NCBI GenBank assembly: GCA_900555105.1
Contig: USJP01000075.1
Coordinates: 1 to 7,174 of the forward strand
Length of the DNA stretch: 7,174 nucleotides
Reading direction: 5' to 3'
Source: an uncultured Coriobacteriaceae bacterium
GTDB lineage: Bacteria > Actinomycetota > Coriobacteriia > Coriobacteriales > UMGS124
Below the pieces are notes generated by a model, which worked only from the letters and a program-made list of their open reading frames with translations, was not told the DNA's origin and searched no databases. Both the position numbers and the translations under genes were made by a program. Positions 1 through 6,147 of the stretch are shown here, one piece after another; positions within the stretch are counted from its first letter, which is position 1; each line of letters opens with the position of its first letter.

Positions 1-1337
1 GTGCATGCGCCCATGGCGAAGGGCAGCAGGAACGTCGCGGTCATGGGTCCGGAGGCAACGCCGCCGGAGTCAAACGCGATAGAGGTGAAGATGGCTGGCG
101 TGCGGAAGCTAAAGAGGATGGCTGCCAGGTAGCCCGGCACGAGCACCGCCATCACGGGGATGTGGAAGCACACACGCAGCATCGCCAGGCCGCTTGCCAG
201 GGCCACGCCGATGGCCAGGCACCTGCCCATGGAGGTGTGGCGCACGGCGCCGTCGGTCACGTCTTCCACCTGCTTGTTGAGTACGTGCACAGCGGGCTCG
301 GCGGCCACGATGAAGTAGCCCACGAGCGCCGCCACGCCCACGAGCACCCACCAGGGGCACTCGGCCGCCAGGACCTCGCCCAGGTAGTGGCCGGCGGGCA
401 TGAAGCCAACGTTGGCGCCGAGAAGGAACAGCACCAGGCCCACGTAGGTAATCGCGACGCCGCGCAGCACGCCGCGCAGCTCGGCCTTGTCCATGCGCAG
501 CGACACAGCCTGCGCCACAAAGAAGATCGCCATGATGGGCAGAAGACCCAGTGCGACTTCCTCGAGGTAGAGCGGCAGATCGACCATGAAGAGCTCGAAG
601 GCCTCCTGGGAGGTCTGGATCTCGGGGATGGCGAAGGGGGTGTACGCCAGGTCGGAGGTGTCAAAAAGCAGTCCAAGCACCATGACCGCCAAGATCGGGC
701 CCACGCTGCAGATGGCCACCACGCCGAAGGCGTCCTCGTCCTTGCCGGTGAGCGCTGCCAGGCCCGCGCCCATCGCGATGATGAACGGCACGGTGATGGG
801 GCCGGTGGTGACGCCGCCCGAGTCGAACGCCACGGCGAGGAACTCTGCCGGCACGAAGCACGCCAGCAAGAACACCAAGCCGTAGAGTCCCACGATGAAG
901 TAGCGCAGCGCGATGCCGAACTTCATGCGCAGGAAGGCCACCATGAGGAACACGCCCACGCCGGCCGCCACGGTGATGATGAGCGTCATGTCGGGCACGG
1001 CGGGCACCTGGCGGGCGAGCACCTGCAGGTCGGGCTCGGCCACGGTCACCGCGATGCCGATGGCAAGGCACACGCCCATGATGAGGAACGTCTTGTTTGA
1101 CTGGGAGAGCTTCTGTCCGATGGCTTGGCCGATGGGCATCATGGCGACGTCAGCGCCGAGGGTAAAGAGGCCCGTGCCTGCTATGAGAAGCGCCGCACCC
1201 AGGATGAAGAGGAGCAACGTGCCGATGGGCATGGGTGCGATTGTGAATGACAAGATAAGTACGATTGCCGTGATAGGCAGAACGGCCGCGAGTGATTCGC
1301 GTAGCTTGGATTTGAATGCGTGTCTCAATAGGCTCAC
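1..1337 (-). CDS. DUF1538 family integral membrane protein (3' end outside window)
   Basis: I translated this frame by hand; it stays open from the GTG at 1337 to the window edge, giving 445 residues. It is hydrophobic throughout and built from two homologous halves. The DUF1538 hallmark AFDSGGVTTGPITVPF begins near residue 170 and recurs as AFDSGGVASGPMTATF near residue 421, 251 residues later. The N-terminal KLRESLAAVLPITAIV and the following LFTLGADVAMMPIG are also typical of the family. The protein is predicted to sit in the cytoplasmic membrane, probably as a transporter or channel-like protein; its substrate is unknown and I do not assign one. The GTG at 1337 is preferred because it lies about 40 nt downstream of a good promoter candidate and directly before the conserved N-terminus. 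The SD there is weak (AAGAAAG), and a TTG at 1328 is an alternative. Third positions are almost all G/C, which produces long false ORFs on the other strand. Confidence 0.88.
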   Translation of the reverse strand, partial: MSLLRHAFKSKLRESLAAVLPITAIVLILSFTIAPMPIGTLLLFILGAALLIAGTGLFTLGADVAMMPIGQAIGQKLSQSNKTFLIMGVCLAIGIAVTVAEPDLQVLARQVPAVPDMTLIITVAAGVGVFLMVAFLRMKFGIALRYFIVGLYGLVFLLACFVPAEFLAVAFDSGGVTTGPITVPFIIAMGAGLAALTGKDEDAFGVVAICSVGPILAVMVLGLLFDTSDLAYTPFAIPEIQTSQEAFELFMVDLPLYLEEVALGLLPIMAIFFVAQAVSLRMDKAELRGVLRGVAITYVGLVLFLLGANVGFMPAGHYLGEVLAAECPWWVLVGVAALVGYFIVAAEPAVHVLNKQVEDVTDGAVRHTSMGRCLAIGVALASGLAMLRVCFHIPVMAVLVPGYLAAILFSFRTPAIFTSIAFDSGGVASGPMTATFLLPFAMGAC

Positions 1338-1383
1338 CGCTTTCTTGGGCTCGGAAGGAAACGCTCGCGGGTCGCAAAGCGCG

Positions 1384-1412
1384 GTTTTACCGGTGATACC
1401 CAATTGTGTCAG
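1384..1412 (-). promoter_or_regulatory. Promoter candidate for the DUF1538 gene
   Basis: On the minus strand, CTGACA (1407-1412; 5 of 6 to the sigma70 -35 consensus) is followed after exactly 17 nt by TAAAAC (1384-1389; 4 of 6 to the -10). Transcription would start near 1377, about 40 nt before the GTG start. The heptamer TGGGTAT (1396-1402) lies in the spacer. Confidence 0.5.
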
Positions 1413-1430
1413 CTTTATGCAGACAGGGTG

Positions 1431-1484
1431 AAGAAAAACAAAAAAGCCCGAGCGCATTCCGATGAGGGGATGCACTCGGGCTTT
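1431..1484 (-). terminator. Intrinsic terminator of the VTT-family gene
   Basis: Bases 1446-1460 pair with 1467-1481 around a six-base loop, with one C/A mismatch and one G-T wobble; A-T pairs at 1443-1445/1482-1484 extend the stem to about 18 positions. Read on the minus strand, the stem runs into T6-G-T5, a classic uridine tract. It starts 21 bp after the stop of the 1505-2263 gene and upstream of the DUF1538 promoter, so it separates the two transcripts. On the plus strand only three T follow the stem, so it is not a good terminator in that direction. Confidence 0.9.
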
Positions 1485-1504
1485 GAGAGGGACGTACCAG
1501 CCCG

Positions 1505-2263
1505 CTACTTCGCCGCCTTCGCCTCGCCGGCGCCGGCCTCCTTCTTCACGCCGCCGTGCTTCTTTGCCCAGTCCATGAGGGCGTCCTTCTTCCAGATGCC
1601 CAGCAGCGCGAACACGATGACCACCGCGAAGATGCCGATGATGAGCGGCCAGTTGGCGTTGGACACCGAGGAGCCGATGAGCGTGGAGGCAATCATGCCC
1701 GGCAGGCGACCCACGGTGGAGAGCACGAGGAAGTTGGTCATGCTGACGGGCGTGAGCGGCACGATGTAGGTGAGCAGGTCTTTGGGCAGGCCCGGGATGA
1801 GGAACAGGATGAACACGAGCGTCTCGAGCTTGGAGGAGTCCTGCAGGAAGTCGTACTTGCTGAGCTGTTCCTCGCCAAAGAATTTGATCACGAAGTCGCG
1901 GCCCAGGCGGCGAATGAGGGCGAAGATGACGGCCGAGGCCAGCACGCAGCCCGTAAGGCACAGCGCCAGGCCGCCCCACGTACCGTACATCACGCCTGCC
2001 ATGACCTGCACAAACTCACCGGGGATGAACGCGATGACGATCTGCAGCATCTGGATGAGCAGCATGATGCCCACACCGAGGATGCCCAGGCTGTTGACCC
2101 ATTCCTCAAGCTGCGCCTGTGTGACGGGGTCGCTCAGCATGTCGATGACGGGCGAGCAGAGCTTGGCGATGAGCCACACTACGCCGATGATCGCGAAGAA
2201 GACCACGGCGAAAAGGGCAATCCTGCCCGGCTTGGACATCTTGGAGAAATCAGGCGTTTTCAT
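1505..2263 (-). CDS. TVP38/TMEM64 (VTT domain, DedA superfamily) membrane protein
   Basis: This 252-residue protein has the size and layout of bacterial TVP38/TMEM64 proteins. A basic N-terminus is followed by a membrane segment (about 15-35). The VTT domain follows, with the re-entrant motif FIPGE (79-83), a glycine-rich MAGVMYG segment, IPGLPKDLLTY (156-166) and GRLPG (185-189). A last membrane helix (about 207-223) leads into a Lys/Ala-rich cytoplasmic tail. Several members of the wider superfamily act in lipid flipping or undecaprenyl-phosphate recycling. A role in envelope lipid transport is therefore possible here but not shown by the sequence. The ATG at 2263 has GAGAGG upstream at a rather long spacing of about 11 nt. 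An extended -10 promoter candidate lies just upstream and a strong terminator just downstream, so it is probably a single-gene transcript. Confidence 0.9.
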   Translation of the reverse strand: MKTPDFSKMSKPGRIALFAVVFFAIIGVVWLIAKLCSPVIDMLSDPVTQAQLEEWVNSLGILGVGIMLLIQMLQIVIAFIPGEFVQVMAGVMYGTWGGLALCLTGCVLASAVIFALIRRLGRDFVIKFFGEEQLSKYDFLQDSSKLETLVFILFLIPGLPKDLLTYIVPLTPVSMTNFLVLSTVGRLPGMIASTLIGSSVSNANWPLIIGIFAVVIVFALLGIWKKDALMDWAKKHGGVKKEAGAGEAKAAK

Positions 2264-2305
2264 GCGGCGGGCAGCCTCTCACTGGTAGCGGATCGTTCGG
2301 GTCAT

Positions 2306-2334
2306 TTTATAGCAACACGGGCACCTTATACCCA
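2306..2334 (-). promoter_or_regulatory. Promoter candidate (extended -10) for the VTT-family gene
   Basis: On the minus strand, TATAAA (2306-2311) is preceded by TGC, giving the extended -10 form TGnTATAAA. A weak -35, TGGGTA (2329-2334), sits 17 nt upstream. Transcription would begin near 2299, about 36 nt before the ATG at 2263. The element is AT-rich against a GC-rich background. Confidence 0.5.
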
Positions 2335-2338
2335 GCGG

Positions 2339-2596
2339 TTAGGCCCTCTTCGGGGTCAAAAGGCCGATGACTACCAAAATGAGAGCCACGGGCACAAGAA
2401 TGGGCAGCAGGTAGCCCACGTGGAAGAAGAAGGCGAACATGAGCGCGATGGGCATGAGCAGCACGCCTATGAGCTTGAAGACGCCCTTGGCGATGCCTCC
2501 GATCATGCCGAATGTAAACGTGATGACGCCCGCACCAATGGCGAGCGCGATGCCCCCGAGGCAGAAGAGCATGCAGACAAACATGGCGCAGATCAT
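2339..2596 (-). CDS. Small hydrophobic membrane protein, unknown function
   Basis: This 85-residue protein begins MICAMFVCMLFCLGG and ends LLTPKRA. It is almost entirely hydrophobic, with about three membrane-spanning stretches (roughly 2-30, 40-58 and 60-80), glycines clustered in the first, and a short positively charged tail. The ATG at 2596 was chosen because a near-perfect Shine-Dalgarno (AAAGGAGAGGT, 2602-2612 on the minus strand) lies just upstream. The frame stays open further upstream to 2728, but that extension is Arg-rich, lacks an SD and does not look coding. I do not recognise the family. The next minus-strand gene starts 75 bp beyond its stop and has its own promoter candidate. 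The reading frame is well supported; the function is not. Confidence 0.8.
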   Translation of the reverse strand: MICAMFVCMLFCLGGIALAIGAGVITFTFGMIGGIAKGVFKLIGVLLMPIALMFAFFFHVGYLLPILVPVALILVVIGLLTPKRA

Positions 2597-2869
2597 TGTG
2601 ACCTCTCCTTTGCTGGCGGCGGTGTCGTTTGGGCGCCTGCGTGGCGCACGGCACGGCCTGTGACGTATGCGCCCAGGTATACCCAAGCAAGATGAATCTC
2701 GGGTGTACCGTAGATTACATTTGTGCAAGGCGGAGGGGTTTGTTGCAAAAACGACACGTCCTCACGAGGGTTTCGGGCGTTGGCGCGAGGGGCGCACGGC
2801 CCTAAGCCGGTGCTTTCCGGCTAGGCGTATTAATAGGTGGGCTTCATGTAAGGATCCGTGCGCAACCTG

Positions 2870-2925
2870 GAGGCTCACTGAATGCGAGGGTAGCATAATA
2901 CGGCATACAAATATATCTTGATGTT
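2870..2925 (+). promoter_or_regulatory. Possible promoter of the polysaccharide operon
   Basis: An AT-rich patch in an otherwise GC-rich region contains CATAAT (2894-2899; 5 of 6 to the -10 consensus), followed by ATACAAATATATC. I find no good -35 at 16-18 nt, so an activator or another sigma factor may be needed, or the true promoter lies elsewhere. If correct, the leader before the NusG-like gene is about 165 nt. Confidence 0.33.
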
Positions 2926-2995
2926 TGCCAGGGCAGCACCCGGAGTGTGTCTTGGCGGCTCAAGGGGTTGAATACGTCTTTCTCTACGAAGTGGC

Positions 2996-3039
2996 GAAGC
3001 CCTACGCGGGTGCCCACGGGCGCTAGCGTGGCTTCTTTT
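2996..3039 (+). promoter_or_regulatory. Terminator-like leader hairpin (possible attenuator)
   Basis: GAAGCC (2996-3001) pairs with GGCTTC (3030-3035), and ACGC (3004-3007) with GCGT (3026-3029). This gives 10 base pairs with a two-base bulge and an 18-base GC-rich loop. TTTT (3036-3039) follows immediately, as in an intrinsic terminator. It sits about 30 nt before the start of an antiterminator gene, which suggests attenuation or autoregulation. This is an inference: the T tract is short and the stem is bulged. Confidence 0.45.
3019..3030 (+). promoter_or_regulatory. ops-like element (NusG-paralog recruitment site candidate)
   Basis: GGCGCTAGCGTG matches the enterobacterial RfaH recruitment element ops (GGCGGTAGCGTG) at 11 of 12 positions. 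It lies 40 nt upstream of the start of a NusG paralog, in the place expected for the leader of such an operon. The differing base (the fifth, G to C) is in a region that RfaH reads in E. coli, so the binding protein here need not be equivalent. Confidence 0.4.
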
Positions 3040-3069
3040 CCATTTCGTATGGCCCGAAAGGAGCCTGGC

Positions 3070-3618
3070 ATGTCCCACTGGTATGCCATTCAGGTGACCT
3101 CCGGCAAGGAGGAATCGACCTGCCGCCTCATGCGTCGCCTGGTGCCTTCGGCGGTGCTCGAGGAGGTCTTTACCCCCAGGTACGAGACGCAGAAGAAGTA
3201 CCAAGGCGAATGGCGCATGTGCCAGAGCATCCTGTTTCCGGGCTATGTGGTGGCGGTCACGCCAGACGTTGACGAGCTGCGCGCGAGGCTGCGCGGCGTG
3301 CCGGAGTTTACGAGGGTTCTCGCCATGGGAGAGACGTACCTGCCCCTTGACGAGCACGACCGTGCATGGATCGAGGCACTCACCCGCAAGGGCGCGCGCA
3401 CCGTTGAGATGTCCACGGCCGTGATGGAAGGCGATCACGTGGTGGTGACCGGCGGGCCCCTCATGGGCCACGAAGGATGGATTTGTACGGTCAACCGCCA
3501 AAAGAGTCTCGCCTTCCTCGAGATCGAGATGTTCGGACGAAAACTCAAAACAAAGGTGGGCCTGGCGATTTTGAGCAGGCAGGTGAGCGAAGGAGCATTG
3601 TGCAAACAAGAGGGTTGA
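3070..3618 (+). CDS. Specialised NusG-family transcription antiterminator (LoaP/RfaH/UpxY-like)
   Basis: This 182-residue protein has an N-terminal NGN domain (about 1-105). It opens HWYAIQVTSGKEE, contains EEVFTPRYE (31-39), and has the hallmark ILFPGY (54-59). A C-terminal KOW domain (about 119-168) follows, with EGDHVVVTGGPLMGHEG. NusG paralogs bind elongating RNA polymerase and suppress pausing and termination; specialised members such as RfaH, LoaP and UpxY act on long polysaccharide or metabolite operons. A glycan operon follows directly, so this is almost certainly a cluster-specific paralog rather than housekeeping NusG, whose usual secE/rplK neighbours are absent. The ATG at 3070 follows AAAGGAG (3057-3063) at ideal spacing; the in-frame ATG at 3049 lacks an SD. 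The leader carries a terminator-like hairpin and an ops-like site, suggesting it may control its own operon. GC3 is high, as in the left-hand genes. Confidence 0.9.
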   Translation: MSHWYAIQVTSGKEESTCRLMRRLVPSAVLEEVFTPRYETQKKYQGEWRMCQSILFPGYVVAVTPDVDELRARLRGVPEFTRVLAMGETYLPLDEHDRAWIEALTRKGARTVEMSTAVMEGDHVVVTGGPLMGHEGWICTVNRQKSLAFLEIEMFGRKLKTKVGLAILSRQVSEGALCKQEG

Positions 3619-3697
3619 AATCAGGCAAGCATTCGTGCCGCCTCTGTTGTGGTCAGCGGACGCGTTTGAGACTGATGTAGCGAAAAGGAAACGGCAA

Positions 3698-3949
3698 ATG
3701 ACTGACTTCTTTGATATCGCGCTCTTGCTTTTTTGCTGCGCTCTCATTGCAACTCTGCTGACTGTCCCCCTGGCATCCAAGATTGCTTGGAAAGTGGGGG
3801 CTGTGGATTATCCCAGTAGGCGTAGGGTCAACACCAAGCCGACTCCGCGCATGGGTGGCATCGCTGTCATGCTTGGCCTTGTTGTTGCCTTTGTTGCCTG
3901 GGCCCTGTTTTCGCAGGCTCTTGGTTGGGCGCCGTCGATACGTTCTTGA
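3698..3949 (+). pseudogene. 5' fragment of the frameshifted WecA/TagO-like phosphoglycosyltransferase
   Basis: These are the first 84 codons of the polytopic phosphoglycosyltransferase that continues in another frame at 3925-6147. The ATG at 3698 has AAAAGGAA (3683-3690) seven bases upstream. The fragment carries the first membrane helix, the family motif VDYPSRRRVNTKPTPRMGG (about residues 37-55) and a second helix, then runs off the family pattern into APSIRS and a TGA at 3947-3949. The PRMGG motif belongs to the WecA/MraY/TagO superfamily and is absent from the downstream ORF, so both pieces were once one gene. Seventy-nine bases without a terminator separate it from the NusG-like gene. 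Confidence 0.85.
3923..3949 (+). other. Frameshift point (one base short in a G run)
   Basis: The family reading passes from the frame of 3698 to the frame of 3925 in this overlap. Adding one G to the GGG at 3927-3929 yields LGWGAVDTFLKIDD, joining the two parts smoothly. There is no slippery heptamer, so I favour a sequencing error or a recent one-base deletion over programmed frameshifting. Confidence 0.75.
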
Positions 3950-6147
3950 AGATCGATGACATTAGCCTCTGGGGCGTCGTCATTGCCATCGTGGGCATGT
4001 TTGCTGTGGGCATCATTGACGATGCAGTTCAGCTTACGGCTTTGAACAAGTTCTTTTGGCAGATTGTGGCCGCATCCGTTGCTACGGCTTCAGGGGTTGT
4101 CATTGGAGACATCGTCAACCCGATTACGGGCGACCTTTTGAGCCTTGGGGTTTTCGCATACCCACTCACGGTGCTGTTCCTTGTTTCGTTCGCCAACATT
4201 ATCAACCTAATCGACGGCGTCGACGGATTGGCCTCTGGCATTACGGCCATCTGTGGCGTTGCGCTATTCGCAATCTCTGTTTCGGTGGGGCACGTTGCTG
4301 CTGCTGTGCTTGCGGCCGCTCTGGTCGGTGCAACGATTGGATTCCTGCGTTGGAATTTCAACCCGGCAAAGATCTTCCTGGGTGACTCGGGCTCTCTTCT
4401 TTTGGGTTTCAGTTTGGGTGTGATTGCCCTTTTGCTTAATGCCGGGCAGACGAGCCTGACCATGCTTTGCGTTCCCATAATCATGGTTGGCGTGCCGATT
4501 CTGGATACGTTTGCCGCGATTGTGCGCCGCACGCGTGTCGGCGTTAGTATTGGTACGCCTGATAAAGGCCATATCCACCATCGCCTGCTTAGCCGCGGTT
4601 TTGGCCAGAAAACGCTCGTTATCATTATCTATGCCTTCACGGTTCTACTGTGTCTCTTTGCCTTTGTTATTACCCAGGTTCCCTTGGTTTGGAAGGTGAT
4701 AATTGCCATCGGCCTTGCAGCTATGGCAATTCTTGCTGGTATTTACCTGCGTATGTTTGTGCCCGTGGTAAGGAAGAGGTTTGACCCCGAGACGGGCGAA
4801 AATGAAGTTGTGCCCATTGATGAGATTGATGAGGCTGAGGACTACTCGAAAGAAGAGATTGCGTCTGTTCTTTTGGGTGGAGTTGGTAAGGCCCCTGTTG
4901 CCAATGGCCCGGCATTTAGGACTGATAGGCCGTTGCGCATTCTTGCCGTAAGCCAGCACTACTGGCCTGAGCCGTTTGCAATATCTGATGTTTGCGAGGG
5001 CTTGGTCGCGATGGGCCACAGTGTCACGATGCTGACTGGCACTCCGAATTATCCCGATGGCGATATATATCCTGGCTACGAGGGTGGCAAAAAAGCTGCC
5101 CAGGAGCGTAACGGCGTTCATATTAAGCGAGTGAAGATTGTTCCTCGTGGTCGCGAAATCTGGCAGCGCGTTATTAATTACTACAGCTTCAGCATCAATG
5201 CGACCCGTGAGGCGCGAAAGCTTCCCGGCGATTACGATGTGGTTCTTTCTTTCCAGACCTCGCCGGTTATGATGGGCAGGCCGGCGCTGGCTTATGGCAA
5301 GAAGAACAACGTTCCTGTGCTGCTTTGGTGCCAGGACTTGTGGCCCGAGAGTCTGACGGTAGGAAACATCAAGCGGGGTTCCCTCATCTATAAGATGTAT
5401 GCTCGCGTTTCCAGGGCTATCTATTCCGGTGCCGATTGTCTGGCTGTGACTTCAAGGTCTTTCAGCGACTACTTTAAAACCCAGCTCCATATGGATAAGA
5501 AGACTGTGTATCTGCCTCAGTATGCAGAAGACATCTTCAGTGATGAGGCATCGCTGCGTGAGGAGTACGATCCCACGAAGATCAACCTTACGTTTGCGGG
5601 CAACGTTGGCATTGCCCAGGCAGTTAATACATTTGTTGAAGCGGGCCATTATCTTGCGGGCGACGACCGATTTGTGCTTCATGTTGTAGGCTCCGGCTCG
5701 GAGCTCGAAACATTGAAGAAGTACAAAGAGGAAATCGGGGCCGATTGCGTGGTATTCCACGGGCGCCATCCCCTTGCGGAGATGCCCTCTTTCTACAACT
5801 CTTCCGACGCAATGGTTGCAACATTCCAGCACAACTCGATATTGGGTTACACGCTGCCGAGAAAAGTGACTTCTTACATGGCTGCAGGACGGCCGATTCT
5901 CGGAACCGTTGTTGGAGAGGCCCGTCACATTATTGAAGAGGCTGGCTGCGGCCTGTGTTGCGATGCTGAGGACCCCGTGGGACTTGCCGAAATCTGCAAG
6001 AAGTTCGCGGATATGTCGCCGGAAGAGCGCGCGGCCATGGGTGCGAATGGTCGTCGCTATTACGAAGAGCATTTTGCAAAAGACAGCTTCTATACCATTT
6101 TGGAAACCGAGCTTCAGAAGCTAAAGGGAGCAAAGCATGGCAACTAA
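3925..6147 (+). CDS. Fused WecA/TagO-like phosphoglycosyltransferase and WbuB-like GT4 glycosyltransferase (lacks its N-terminus through frameshift)
   Basis: The first part (to about 4770) is the remainder of a polytopic phosphoglycosyltransferase, which moves a HexNAc-1-phosphate from a UDP-sugar to undecaprenyl phosphate at the cytoplasmic membrane face. It has the catalytic GIIDD, NLIDGVDGLASG, FNPAKIFLGDSGS and GHIHHRLL motifs and many membrane helices. An acidic linker (about residues 290-330 of this ORF) joins it to a complete GT4 domain from 4921 (residue 333). That domain has SQHYWPEPFAISD, LWCQDLWPESLT, FAGNVG and LPRKVTSYMAAGRPIL, as in WbuB/WcaI enzymes that add the second sugar. 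With one base restored near 3928 the protein would be 816 residues from 3698. The ORF's own first codon is a TTG inside the overlap and the first ATG is 3997; neither is likely to be the original start. The next gene overlaps it by 11 bp. GC3 is lower than in the left-hand genes, typical of exchangeable glycan loci. Confidence 0.9.
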   Translation: MGAVDTFLKIDDISLWGVVIAIVGMFAVGIIDDAVQLTALNKFFWQIVAASVATASGVVIGDIVNPITGDLLSLGVFAYPLTVLFLVSFANIINLIDGVDGLASGITAICGVALFAISVSVGHVAAAVLAAALVGATIGFLRWNFNPAKIFLGDSGSLLLGFSLGVIALLLNAGQTSLTMLCVPIIMVGVPILDTFAAIVRRTRVGVSIGTPDKGHIHHRLLSRGFGQKTLVIIIYAFTVLLCLFAFVITQVPLVWKVIIAIGLAAMAILAGIYLRMFVPVVRKRFDPETGENEVVPIDEIDEAEDYSKEEIASVLLGGVGKAPVANGPAFRTDRPLRILAVSQHYWPEPFAISDVCEGLVAMGHSVTMLTGTPNYPDGDIYPGYEGGKKAAQERNGVHIKRVKIVPRGREIWQRVINYYSFSINATREARKLPGDYDVVLSFQTSPVMMGRPALAYGKKNNVPVLLWCQDLWPESLTVGNIKRGSLIYKMYARVSRAIYSGADCLAVTSRSFSDYFKTQLHMDKKTVYLPQYAEDIFSDEASLREEYDPTKINLTFAGNVGIAQAVNTFVEAGHYLAGDDRFVLHVVGSGSELETLKKYKEEIGADCVVFHGRHPLAEMPSFYNSSDAMVATFQHNSILGYTLPRKVTSYMAAGRPILGTVVGEARHIIEEAGCGLCCDAEDPVGLAEICKKFADMSPEERAAMGANGRRYYEEHFAKDSFYTILETELQKLKGAKHGN

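Larger units (their letters stand above)
2597..3069. other. Gene-free divergent intergenic region and leader
   Basis: About 470 bp separate the minus-strand small membrane protein from the plus-strand NusG paralog. I see no convincing gene. The 84-codon plus frame at 2667-2921 has no SD and no recognisable protein. The region holds the palindrome GGTATACC (2676-2683), a perfect 6-bp GC-rich hairpin AGCCGG/CCGGCT (2805-2822, six-base loop), an AT-rich promoter candidate (2870-2925), and the structured leader of the polysaccharide operon (from about 2905). Confidence 0.7.

Noticed and set aside
162..1100. Long plus-strand frame of 312 codons
   Set aside because: It is His/Gly/Arg-rich low-complexity sequence, exactly antisense to the DUF1538 gene. 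High GC3 on the coding strand removes stops from this frame.
1443..1484. Bidirectional terminator
   Set aside because: Only three T follow the stem on the plus strand and no plus-strand gene ends here; the uridine tract is on the minus strand only.
1556..2695. Long plus-strand frame of 379 codons
   Set aside because: It is a His/Asp/Glu-rich shadow running antisense across the VTT and small membrane protein genes; no SD or recognisable domain.
2805..2822. Hairpin AGCCGG/CCGGCT as a terminator or operator
   Set aside because: The stem is perfect but only 6 bp, with no T tract and no gene ending nearby, so no function can be assigned.
2667..2921. Plus-strand frame of 84 codons in the divergent intergenic region
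   Set aside because: No SD, no family resemblance, irregular composition, and it overlaps the promoter candidate.
2875..3780. Minus-strand frame of 301 codons
   Set aside because: It is antisense to the NusG-family gene, whose domain motifs and SD are clear, and has no recognisable domain of its own.
3923..3949. Programmed -1 ribosomal frameshift
   Set aside because: No X-XXY-YYZ slippery site; slipping on the Trp codon would leave poor pairing. A missing G is simpler.
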